Assembly (NCBI GenBank): GCA_030019105.1
Contig: JASEGY010000145.1
Coordinates: 1-8,149 of the forward strand
Source: a bacterium
GTDB lineage: Bacteria > UBA9089 > JASEGY01
Direction: 5' to 3'
DNA length: 8,149 bases
This document shows positions 1 through 5,711 of the stretch, in pieces. The notes below the pieces were generated by a model. It was given only the letters and a program-made list of their open reading frames with translations, did no database searches and had not been told where the DNA came from. The stretch's first letter is position 1; each line of letters opens with the position of its first letter. A program made the position numbers and the translations under genes.

Positions 1-63
1 GAACCGAAGCCCTCGCCTTTTTCAGTCGTCCCTACGGGACTTGGTCGTTGCTCGTTCCTCGAT

Positions 64-83
64 CCCGGCGATAAATCGCCGGG
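64..83. repeat. Short GC-rich perfect palindrome
   Basis: Two 9-base arms (64-72 and 75-83, CCCGGCGAT / ATCGCCGGG) surround two bases. A smaller hairpin lies at 28-40 (GTCCC-TAC-GGGAC). The phrase 'cctacgga' recurs near 100 and near 3322. This has the style of REP-like dispersed intergenic repeats. No coding function is seen in 1-375. Confidence 0.55.
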
Positions 84-116
84 CTATTATCGGACACCCC
101 TACGGAGTTGCTAAGC

Positions 117-201
117 GCCTATCCCAAAACCAGGGCGATAGAAACCAGGTTTCTTCAAGAAACCTGGTTTCTGGTCACGCGGGAGAGGTTTTGGGATAGG
201 C
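117..201. repeat. Nested palindromic repeat element
   Basis: The outer arms 117-131 and 187-201 are perfect 15-base inverted repeats (GCCTATCCCAAAACC and its complement). Inside them, 140-155 and 157-172 form a second perfect 16-base inverted repeat around a single base. The nesting suggests a small dispersed palindromic element. No T-run follows, so it is unlikely to be a simple intrinsic terminator. The rest of 202-375 shows no gene that I can support. Confidence 0.7.
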
Positions 202-375
202 TCTAAGTAGCTGTATACCAGAAAGTTATCCTTAACTTAATGGCAGTGGGGCACAGCCCACCCGACAGATGTTACAAATTCACCCTGAAGCATTGGAGAG
301 CACAGGATCAATCAAGGGCAGGAAGGAGGTGAGCAAATTTCAATTGGCCCGTGATTCTACTTTAATACAGAGTAA

Positions 376-479
376 GCCGGATAGGCAAAGGAAGTCTCCG
401 TGAGATTCGGAGCGCTGCCCCGCAACGGTAATTGTTCGACGACAAGACGGACAAAGCCCGGACGATTGCCTATTCCGGA
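376..479 (+). promoter_or_regulatory. Cobalamin riboswitch (compact form)
   Basis: This is a leader RNA expected to bind a cobalamin and repress the receptor gene behind it. The closing helix pairs 377-388 (CCGGATAGGCAA) with 466-478 (ATTGCCTATTCCGG region). The core near 391-428 matches the family's GGAAGTC...GTGAGATTC...GCTGCCCCGCAACGG pattern. The conserved B12 box is at about 452-471 (AAAGCCCGGACGATTGCC). At roughly 105 nt it is shorter than the classical btuB-type element, because the peripheral region between core and B12 box is small. No uridine run follows and the ribosome site begins only about 12 bases downstream, so control is probably translational. A weak promoter could be TTTCAA (338-343), a 17-base spacer and TTTAAT (361-366); this is tentative. 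Confidence 0.9.
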
Positions 480-484
480 AACTA

Positions 485-501
485 TTCTCGAGGGAGGAGA
501 A
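485..501 (+). promoter_or_regulatory. Ribosome-binding site within a small hairpin
   Basis: GGGAGGAG at 492-499 lies a few bases before the ATG at 504 and sets that start. TTCTC (485-489) can pair with GAGAA (497-501), placing the Shine-Dalgarno sequence in the loop and 3' arm. That is a plausible expression platform for the upstream riboswitch, inferred from pairing only. Confidence 0.5.
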
Positions 502-503
502 AG

Positions 504-3176
504 ATGAAAAAGAAGATTTTGATTTTAGCAGCAGCTTTAATTGTTGGTTTTGTGGGGAAGGCGATTTGCTTTCCCATTACCGTGGAGGACGACCTTGGCA
601 GGGAGATAACCATCCCTGAGCCTCCACAGCGGATTGTATCTTTAGTGCCGTCCCATACCGAGATACTTTTTGCCCTCGGTCTTGATCAAAAAATAGTTGG
701 AGTAACTAAGTATTGCAATTATCCCCTGGAAGCTGGGAATAAGGACAAAGTAGGCGGCTGGGCCACACCGGATGTAGAAAAAATTGTGGCCTTGAATCCT
801 GATCTTATTTTGACCTTTGGCACCGTGCAGCAAGCGCTGGTCAAAGAGCTTGAGGAAAAGGGACAAACAGTCTTCTGGCTCTATCCCCAGACAGTAGAAG
901 CTGTCCTTGATTCTTTTGAAAAGATTGGCCGGATTACAGACAGGGTTTATGAGGCCGGACAGTTGCGAACAGAGATAGAGCAAAAAATCGAGGCGGTTGA
1001 ACAAAAGACATCGAATATTCCTGAAAAGGAACGGCTCACAGTATTTCGGGTAATGGGCCTGGAGCCTCCGGCGACTATTGGCAGCCAAAGCTTTCAGACA
1101 GATGTCCATCGTCTGGCCGGGGGACAAAATATCTTTTCTGATGTGGATAAAGACTATTTTCAACTCGATCTTGAAACCCTCCTGGAGCGTGATCCGGATG
1201 TAATCATCATCTGTGGGCAGGATGAGGAGGAGGCCAGGAGAAGAGTAATGAATCAGGAAGGATGGCAGGAACTAACGGCGGTCAAGAACGGCCGGATATT
1301 AGTCATACCTTGCGATCTGGTCTGCCGGCCAAGCCCCCAGATAGGGGAAACCATAGAGAAAATAGCGGCGGGGCTTTATCCTGAATTATTCTTAAAGGGA
1401 ACTAAAGTTGTGGAAGCTGGAACAGTTGAATTAGGTGAAATTGTGGTTACGGCCGGTAGAAGACCGCAGTTACTGGCTAATGTTCCGGTCAGCACAACTA
1501 CCGTGACCAGAAAAGATATTGAGGCGGCTAATGCCCTGGATGTGGCTGAGGCCATCCAACAGACAGCCGGGGTAAAGGTGGACAGTTACGGAGCAATGGG
1601 GGCAGCGGCCACAGTTACCCTGCGCGGGTCGTCTGCCAAACAGGTTTTGGTGTTAGTAGACGGAATGCCGCTTAATACTGCCTCTTTGGGAATAGCTGAT
1701 TTAAGCATGTATCCTACCGATAATATTGAAAAAATAGAGGTTGTCCGGGGGCCGTTTTCTGCCCTTTACGGGGCTAATGCCTTAGGTGGGGTGGTCAATA
1801 TCATTACTCAAAGCGTCCCGGAAAAACAAAGGGTGGGGCTGAGCGCCTCTTATGGGCAGGATCAAACCCAGGTTTATCAATTAAGTTATGGAGATAAACT
1901 CAGCGATATGGGCTATTTTCTTACCCTGAGCCATAATCGTTCTGAAGGACACCGTGAGAATAGCGACTGTCAATGGTATCAATTTACAGGAAAACTGGAC
2001 TATGATTTCGGGAATGGGTCAGAATTCAGTTTATCTACCGGTCATTCGGAACAGGAAAAAGGTGTCCCCGGATCTACTTCCTGGTCAAGCCCTAACGCCC
2101 GGCAGGATGATAAGCGAAGTTGGGCAGACCTTACTTATAAAAGGAGCGGCGGCCGGTCTAACTTGATTCTGAAGACCTACTTAAACCGTGATTGGGGGAA
2201 TTACAGAAATCCTGATTCCTGGGGCGGGCCGACGGATGACGTCAACATAAATTCACGGCTGGGCTTGAACTTGCAGCAGGATATTAATCTCAAGGAGACT
2301 AACATCTTCACCTGGGGAATAGATGTCCAGAATGACCGGGCTGATATTGGGGCGATTGGTGAGGAAAAAAAGCTGAATAATTATGCCGTTTATGTCCAGG
2401 ATGAGCTTAATCTCCTGGATTCGGCAGACGATTTGTTGCTCATTATGCCAGGGCTAAGATATGACCATCACGATATTTACGGTAACCAGATCAATCCCCG
2501 GTTAAGCTGTCTTTTTCAATTAAGTGAGCAGACCGATCTAAGGGCTTCTTGCGGCCGGGCTTTCAGGGCACCTACGGTCAATGACCTTTATTGGCCAAGT
2601 GCAGGGAACCCTGATTTAAAGCCGGAGAAATCTTTCGGATATGAGATCGGGATAGAGCATCTCTTCAACTTCGGACTATTAAGCAGAGCAACATTATTTC
2701 GAAGTATGGCGAAGGAGCTGATCCAGTGGGCGGAGGACGCAACGGGTGTTTGGCGTCCTGAGAATGTAAGCAAGGCTGAAATCAGCGGAGTTGAAGCCGA
2801 AGCCAGGATGAAGTTGCCTGGAAATATTTCCGCCGGCATCACCTACACTTACCTTGAGGCCACAGATAAAGAAACCGACAAGTATCTGCGATATAAACCC
2901 AGGCACAAGGCAGAATTATCCCTTGGCTACGAAAATGCATCCGGGCTGAAAATAAATATCTCTGCCGATCACACAGACAGCGTTTTTAGCGATAAATCAA
3001 ATACAGAAAAGTTAGATAGATATACTCTGCTTAATGCCCGCATTTCCCAGCAGCTTGGTCAGAATGTGGAGCTTTTTTGCTCAGGTAAAAATCTTTTAGA
3101 CGAGGAATATCAGATCTACAAAGATTATCCTATGCCGGGGTTAACTGTCAGTGGGGGAATAAAAGCAAAGTTTTAG
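504..3176 (+). CDS. BtuF-BtuB fusion: periplasmic B12-binding domain joined to TonB-dependent cobalamin receptor
   Basis: This 890-residue protein probably imports cobamides across the outer membrane. The ATG at 504 is chosen because a strong ribosome site precedes it; any earlier in-frame start would lie inside the riboswitch. Residues 1-22 are a signal peptide. Residues 25-297 are a class III substrate-binding domain of BtuF/FecB type: RIVSLVPSHTEILFALG near 43-59, then VGVT, TPDVEKIVALNPDLIL and a C-terminal RPSPQIGETIEKIAAG. A short linker leads to a TonB box (ELGEIVVTA, 309-317). A plug domain follows, with VLVLVDGMPLN, VVRGPFSALYG and GGVVNIIT ending near 435. The beta-barrel runs from about 440 to 890 and ends in the terminal phenylalanine typical of BAM substrates. 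Normally BtuF and BtuB are separate proteins and the TonB box sits near the mature N-terminus. The reading frame is continuous across the join. Cobalamin as substrate is supported by the riboswitch and by similarity of the plug to BtuB. Confidence 0.9.
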   Translation: MKKKILILAAALIVGFVGKAICFPITVEDDLGREITIPEPPQRIVSLVPSHTEILFALGLDQKIVGVTKYCNYPLEAGNKDKVGGWATPDVEKIVALNPDLILTFGTVQQALVKELEEKGQTVFWLYPQTVEAVLDSFEKIGRITDRVYEAGQLRTEIEQKIEAVEQKTSNIPEKERLTVFRVMGLEPPATIGSQSFQTDVHRLAGGQNIFSDVDKDYFQLDLETLLERDPDVIIICGQDEEEARRRVMNQEGWQELTAVKNGRILVIPCDLVCRPSPQIGETIEKIAAGLYPELFLKGTKVVEAGTVELGEIVVTAGRRPQLLANVPVSTTTVTRKDIEAANALDVAEAIQQTAGVKVDSYGAMGAAATVTLRGSSAKQVLVLVDGMPLNTASLGIADLSMYPTDNIEKIEVVRGPFSALYGANALGGVVNIITQSVPEKQRVGLSASYGQDQTQVYQLSYGDKLSDMGYFLTLSHNRSEGHRENSDCQWYQFTGKLDYDFGNGSEFSLSTGHSEQEKGVPGSTSWSSPNARQDDKRSWADLTYKRSGGRSNLILKTYLNRDWGNYRNPDSWGGPTDDVNINSRLGLNLQQDINLKETNIFTWGIDVQNDRADIGAIGEEKKLNNYAVYVQDELNLLDSADDLLLIMPGLRYDHHDIYGNQINPRLSCLFQLSEQTDLRASCGRAFRAPTVNDLYWPSAGNPDLKPEKSFGYEIGIEHLFNFGLLSRATLFRSMAKELIQWAEDATGVWRPENVSKAEISGVEAEARMKLPGNISAGITYTYLEATDKETDKYLRYKPRHKAELSLGYENASGLKINISADHTDSVFSDKSNTEKLDRYTLLNARISQQLGQNVELFCSGKNLLDEEYQIYKDYPMPGLTVSGGIKAKF

Positions 3177-3190
3177 GGGTCAAGGCGGAT

Positions 3191-3209
3191 TCGAGGGGTA
3201 AAACCTCGA
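3191..3209. repeat. Hairpin after the receptor gene
   Basis: TCGAGG (3191-3196) and CCTCGA (3204-3209) form a 6-bp stem 15 bases after the receptor stop codon. The following sequence is pyrimidine-rich but has no clean T-run, so a terminator role is only possible. Confidence 0.3.
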
Positions 3210-3234
3210 GAGGGGACATCTTCTTCTCTACCTA

Positions 3235-3384
3235 AGCCCCAGAGAGGCTATATGTCTATAGAAATATAGCTGCCACTCGAATCAAGCCCCAGCGGGGCGA
3301 GATGTGTTAAGAACATACCGATCCTACGGAGCTATCCCGATCTGTTTGAACCGGGGCCTATAAACATTTCGCCCCTCTGGGGCT
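3235..3384. repeat. REP-like AGCCCC...GGGGC repeat cluster
   Basis: Three related GC hairpin units occur: AGCCCCAGAGAGGCT at 3235-3249, AGCCCCAGCGGGGCGA at 3285-3300, and the inverted form CGCCCCTCTGGGGCT at 3370-3384. A CTATAT/ATATAG pair lies between the first two. They look like dispersed extragenic palindromes. No open reading frame here is convincing. Confidence 0.6.
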
Positions 3385-3411
3385 AAACCATTGGAGATGT
3401 GTGTAAATCTT

Positions 3412-3497
3412 AGGTGCTTGACACGCTGGCGGTAAGCGTGGTTCATGCCCTCTGCTCCCTGGCGGTTCAGGAGGAAGACGCACACCCGTTAGCACCT
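3412..3497. other. Unidentified structured element closed by a 7-bp stem
   Basis: AGGTGCT (3412-3418) pairs with AGCACCT (3491-3497), enclosing two internal hairpins. One is CACGCT/AGCGTG (3422-3427 with 3435-3440, 7-base loop). The other is CTCCCTG/CAGGAG (3455-3461 with 3468-3473, one bulge). The span of 86 bases is tRNA-sized, but neither strand has a T-loop motif or an acceptable anticodon arm. The core sequence of SRP RNA was also sought and not found. It may be a repeat or an RNA I do not recognise. Strand is unknown. Confidence 0.3.
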
Positions 3498-3520
3498 TAG
3501 GTGTTACTTGATTTGAAGAT

Positions 3521-3559
3521 AAAAAAAGCAAGAGACCCAAAGAATGGAATCTCTTGCTT
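3521..3559 (-). terminator. Intrinsic terminator of the small RNA
   Basis: A perfect 10-bp stem (3550-3559 with 3526-3535, AAGCAAGAGA / TCTCTTGCTT) has a 14-base loop. On the minus strand it runs straight into seven T residues (3527-3521). This is a textbook Rho-independent terminator for leftward transcription. Confidence 0.8.
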
Positions 3560-3595
3560 ATGCAGAGGAGTAATTCAACTCCTGCCTCGCCTGAT
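3521..3595 (-). ncRNA. Small RNA with blocks complementary to the adjacent allo-tRNA
   Basis: A self-contained minus-strand unit: a consensus promoter at 3603-3631, a predicted start near 3595 and an intrinsic terminator ending at 3521, giving about 75 nt. The 5' end (AUCAGGCGAGG, complement of 3585-3595) is perfectly complementary to bases 27-37 of the neighbouring tRNA, including its anticodon. AGGAGUUGAA (complement of 3574-3583) is complementary to the tRNA T-loop and T-stem (bases 67-76). UCCUCUGC (complement of 3562-3569) is complementary to tRNA bases 40-47. The latter two blocks also form an internal hairpin (AGGAGU/ACUCCU). The blocks occur in a different order than in a simple antisense copy. 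The 3' part AUAAGCAAGAGAUUC also resembles tRNA bases 36-50 in the sense direction. No open reading frame fits. Transcription is inferred from promoter and terminator; the antisense role is a hypothesis, and a rearranged tRNA remnant is the alternative. Confidence 0.6.
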
Positions 3596-3602
3596 GAATA
3601 TT

Positions 3603-3631
3603 AGTATAGCATATAATGAAATCTTTGTCAA
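3603..3631 (-). promoter_or_regulatory. Consensus sigma-70-type promoter reading leftward
   Basis: On the minus strand, TTGACA (3631-3626) is followed by a 17-base spacer and TATACT (3608-3603). This is a perfect -35, a 5/6 match to -10 and optimal spacing. The start point would fall near 3595, exactly where the complementarity to the tRNA anticodon arm begins. A TATAAT on the opposite strand at 3612-3617 lacks a recognisable -35. Confidence 0.75.
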
Positions 3632-3653
3632 GTAATTTTTATCCGCTTAACTG

Positions 3654-3739
3654 CGGAGGGAGGAGGAGTTGAACCCCATTCCTGTGAAAGAATCCTCTGC
3701 TTATCAGGCGAGGATGGTAACCGTACCATAACTCCCTCC
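3654..3739 (-). tRNA. Non-canonical tRNA (allo-tRNA-like, 8/4 fold, anticodon GAU)
   Basis: The 86-nt minus-strand sequence folds into an unusual cloverleaf. The acceptor stem is 8 bp (bases 1-8 GGAGGGAG with 78-85 CTCCCTCC). The D-arm has a 6-bp stem (11-16/21-26) and a 4-base loop CGGT. The anticodon arm is 27-32/40-46 with a bulged A42 and the 7-base loop CTGATAA, giving anticodon GAT. A long variable arm (47-51/58-62) follows. The T-stem is only 4 bp (63-66/74-77, one G-U pair) with the canonical T-loop TTCAACT. The discriminator base is G. CCA is not encoded. The 8+4 branch, tRNA-Sec-like D-arm, long variable arm and G73 are hallmarks of published allo-tRNAs, which have serine identity. 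The loop itself is that of tRNA-Ile(GAU). Standard tRNA finders could miss it. Degeneration to a pseudogene is possible because of the bulge. A repeat begins 18 bases upstream of the 5' end. Confidence 0.7.
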
Positions 3740-3925
3740 ATAGCATTAGAGAATAACTTAGCGCGGCCTCTGGCCGCAACCAAACCAATTTTGGATTGCA
3801 GATTGCGGATTATGGAACGCTGAAATTGGAAATTGGAAATTAGGAAAAGCGTGAAAGCCTAATTTCTAATTTCCAATTTCAATTCGCAATCGTAACATTC
3901 TCGCGGACAACGCAAATGTTGCGGG

Positions 3926-3954
3926 GTAATAGTATAAGCTATGAATATTGTCAA
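3926..3954 (-). promoter_or_regulatory. Possible leftward promoter upstream of the allo-tRNA
   Basis: On the minus strand, TTGACA (3954-3949), a 17-base spacer and TATTAC (3931-3926) form a candidate promoter with a perfect -35 and a 4/6 -10. A TATACT at 3936-3931 is better as a -10 but is only 12 bases from the -35. Its transcript would cross the palindrome and reach the tRNA about 180 bases on. Confidence 0.3.
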
Positions 3955-4061
3955 CAAGAATTGAAGGGGAAGTATTGAATAAAACACTGCGTTTTCTCGA
4001 GTATGAGGTTATCCCCGGCATCAGTTCGTTCCAGGCCGCTGCCGCAGCGCTCCAGGCACCA
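3945..4061 (+). pseudogene. Probable fragment of a cobalt-precorrin (tetrapyrrole) methyltransferase
   Basis: An open frame between stops at 3942 and 4095 encodes FLEYEVIPGISSFQAAAAAL at about 3993-4052. The (V/I)PG(I/V)SSF.AAAA.L motif is characteristic of the TP_methylase family of corrin-ring methyltransferases (CbiL, CbiF, CbiE and relatives), which use S-adenosylmethionine during cobalamin synthesis. Only this segment, about 30 recognisable residues of the expected 200-260, is present. After it the frame runs into a tandem CACCAG repeat and stops at 4095. Upstream there is no family-like sequence, so I read it as a remnant. It lies within a vitamin B12 locus, which makes the assignment more credible. 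The subfamily cannot be told from so little, and a chance match in alanine-rich sequence is not excluded. Confidence 0.45.
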
Positions 4062-4140
4062 GGCACCAGTCACCAGTCACCAGACTACCAATTTTAGATT
4101 GGTTTGGTTGCGGCCCGCGGCCGCGATAGGAGTTTCAATT

Positions 4141-5019
4141 ATGAGATACCTTATCGGACTGGCCTTAATACTGTCAGTCATTATTTGTGGTTGTGGACAG
4201 GAAGTGGTAGAGAAACAATCGCCGGCAAAATCAACATCTCTGAACCGGATTGTCTCACTTTCGGCTACCAGCACAGAGATACTTTTTGCCCTGGGACTTG
4301 GCCGCCGGGTGGTGGGGGTAACTACTTATTGTGATTATCCGGCAGAGGCGAAGACTAAAGAAAAGATTGGCGGATATACCACGCCTAATCTGGAGAAGAT
4401 AGTGGCCCTGGGGCCTGATCTGGTAATTGCCTCTCAGAGGACACCCCAACAGGTTGTTGACGGACTCAAAAGAGCTAAAGTGAAAACAATTGTTACCTGG
4501 GAGGCAAAAACCGCAGGGGAAGTGTTGGAGACAATTAAGACTATTGGCCGTATTACCGGGACAAAAAAAGAGGCAGAGGTATTAGCCACTGATTTAAAAG
4601 AAAGAATGAGCAGGATAACAGCCAGAATATCCGGGACCGAAACAAGGCCAAAGGTCTTCTGGGAGGTCAGTTCTTCCGGGGAATTGGTTACGGTCGGGCC
4701 GACTACCTTTGCCCATAATCTAATCTGTCTGGCCGGGGGAAGAAACATCGCGGCCCAGAGCAGGACGGCCTATCCTCGATACTCATCCGAACATATCCTT
4801 GTTTCGAATCCGGAGGTAATCATTGTGGTTTCTATGGGAAGCGCGCAGGCAGATATCGAGCAGGTAAAAAACCGGGTCGGCTGGCAGGAAATCTCGGCCA
4901 TAAAAAATAACCGGATTTATTGTATTGAGCAGAATCTGGTTTCCAGGCCGGGGCCGCGAATTGTCGATGGTTTGGAAGAAGTCGCCAGGGCGATTCATCC
5001 TGAGTTGTTTAAGGAATAA
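4141..5019 (+). CDS. btuF: BtuF-type vitamin B12-binding lipoprotein
   Basis: This 292-residue class III periplasmic binding protein likely delivers cobamide to an inner-membrane ABC importer. The ATG at 4141 follows AGGAG (4128-4132) by 8 bases; an earlier in-frame ATG at 4003 would add 46 residues of repeat-derived sequence and is rejected. The N-terminus is a lipoprotein signal with lipobox I-C-G-C, giving lipidated Cys18. Two lobes follow: RIVSLSATSTEILFALGLG near 36-54, VGVTTYCDYP, TPNLEKIVALGPDLVIA, then TFAHNLICLAGGRNI, NPEVIIVV and the C-terminal RPGPRIVDGLEEVA. It is clearly related to the binding domain of the upstream fusion (RIVSL, TEILFALGL, VGVT.YC.YP, LEKIVAL.PDL and GRIT are shared), which suggests old duplication. 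BtuC and BtuD genes are absent here. The next gene starts 15 bases after the stop. Iron-siderophore binding is an alternative, less likely given the neighbours. Confidence 0.85.
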   Translation: MRYLIGLALILSVIICGCGQEVVEKQSPAKSTSLNRIVSLSATSTEILFALGLGRRVVGVTTYCDYPAEAKTKEKIGGYTTPNLEKIVALGPDLVIASQRTPQQVVDGLKRAKVKTIVTWEAKTAGEVLETIKTIGRITGTKKEAEVLATDLKERMSRITARISGTETRPKVFWEVSSSGELVTVGPTTFAHNLICLAGGRNIAAQSRTAYPRYSSEHILVSNPEVIIVVSMGSAQADIEQVKNRVGWQEISAIKNNRIYCIEQNLVSRPGPRIVDGLEEVARAIHPELFKE

Positions 5020-5034
5020 ATGAGGTGGTAGAGA

Positions 5035-5697
5035 TTGTCTAATCAGAAGGAAATAAAAGCGGTTTGTAGCTGGAGCGGGGGCAAGGACAGTTGTTTGGCC
5101 CTTTATCGGGCCAGGCAGGATGGAGTCAAGGTCTCGTATCTCCTCAATATGGTTCGTGAGGAGGATGGGCGGTCGGCCTCTCACGGGTTAAGGGCTGAAG
5201 TATTAGCTGCCCAGGCCCAGTCATTAGGGATACCTATTGTCCAACCGAGAACTGCCCGGGACAAATACGAGGAGGTATTCAAAGCGGCTCTTTTAGAATT
5301 AAAGCGGCAAGGAGTAGCCACAGGGATTTTCGGGGACATTGATTTTAATCCGCATCGGGAATGGATTGAAAGGGTTTGCGAAGAAGCAGGCATCGGCTTT
5401 TCTTTACCTCTCTGGGAAGATGATCAGAAGCAGCTCCTGATGGAATTTATCGAGGCGGGATTTGAGGCAATAGTCGTTTCTGTCAAGGCCGATATTTTGG
5501 GGAAAGAGTGGTTAGGCCGGAAGATAGATCACGACTTTGTAAAGGAGTTGACAAAGCTAAATATCCGCCCTTGTGGTGAAGCAGGTGAATATCATACCCT
5601 GGTAGTGGATGGCCCCCTTTTTGAATCACGATTGGAAATACTGGGAACTGAGGCGGTAGAAAAAAACGGGCGTTATTTTCTGGACAGTATCTCCTGA
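5035..5697 (+). CDS. DUF71/COG2102 PP-loop ATPase, B12-salvage-type (diphthine-ammonia ligase family)
   Basis: A 220-residue cytoplasmic ATP-pyrophosphatase. The PP-loop SGGKDS is at residues 14-19, followed by the HGLR segment near 50. GDIDFNPHREW lies about mid-protein. The family signature GEAGEYHTLV at 181-190 is followed by DGPLFE. Length is typical. The start is TTG at 5035, 6 bases after GAGGTGG; a nearby ATG at 5020 hits a stop within three codons. In eukaryotes and archaea the family (Dph6) amidates diphthine using ATP and ammonium. Bacteria lack diphthamide, and published comparative genomics places a bacterial DUF71 subgroup in B12 salvage because it co-occurs with B12 transport genes. 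Position 15 bases behind btuF fits that. The reaction is unknown; automated annotation as diphthine-ammonia ligase would be misleading here. Confidence 0.85.
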   Translation: MSNQKEIKAVCSWSGGKDSCLALYRARQDGVKVSYLLNMVREEDGRSASHGLRAEVLAAQAQSLGIPIVQPRTARDKYEEVFKAALLELKRQGVATGIFGDIDFNPHREWIERVCEEAGIGFSLPLWEDDQKQLLMEFIEAGFEAIVVSVKADILGKEWLGRKIDHDFVKELTKLNIRPCGEAGEYHTLVVDGPLFESRLEILGTEAVEKNGRYFLDSIS

Positions 5698-5711
5698 AGG
5701 ATATGATCAGA

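Larger units (their letters stand above)
3757..4126. mobile_element. Inverted-repeat-bounded element (MITE-like)
   Basis: The left end 3772-3789 (GGCCGCAACCAAACCAAT) is repeated as a perfect 18-base inverted copy at 4098-4115, with looser GC-rich pairing beyond it. Inside is a strong palindrome: 3822-3844 pairs with 3858-3880 (23 bases, one mismatch). The left 53 bases (3757-3809) recur identically at 8097-8149. A short CACCAG-type tandem run lies at 4055-4083. No transposase is present. The right end stops 2 bases before the ribosome site of the downstream btuF gene. A small dispersed element or repeat-flanked insertion is inferred; no target duplication was identified. Confidence 0.55.

Noticed and set aside
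329..403. Short frame starting GTG at 329 next to a perfect AAGGAGGTGA, about 24 codons
   Set aside because: The ribosome site overlaps the start codon and the frame ends inside the riboswitch core. There is no family resemblance, so it is probably coincidence; a leader peptide cannot be shown.
642..1163. Minus-strand 173-residue frame opposite the receptor gene
   Set aside because: Shadow of the BtuF domain on the other strand, with no domain resemblance and no ribosome site.
3412..3497. SRP RNA or a second odd tRNA
   Set aside because: No GGAA-type tetraloop with the AGCAG core on either strand, and no TTCNANY T-loop before the closing stem.
3358..3540. Minus-strand 60-residue frame
   Set aside because: It overlaps REP-like repeats, the structured element and the small RNA terminator; composition is proline-rich and repeat-derived.
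3589..3617. Plus-strand promoter using TATAAT at 3612-3617, which would give an antisense transcript of the tRNA
   Set aside because: No recognisable -35 at 16-18 bases; the perfect minus-strand promoter occupies the same bases and explains the AT-rich box better.
4003..4140. Upstream ATG that would lengthen BtuF by 46 residues
   Set aside because: The extra residues are encoded by tandem and inverted repeats. The ATG at 4141 has a good ribosome site and begins a proper lipoprotein signal peptide.
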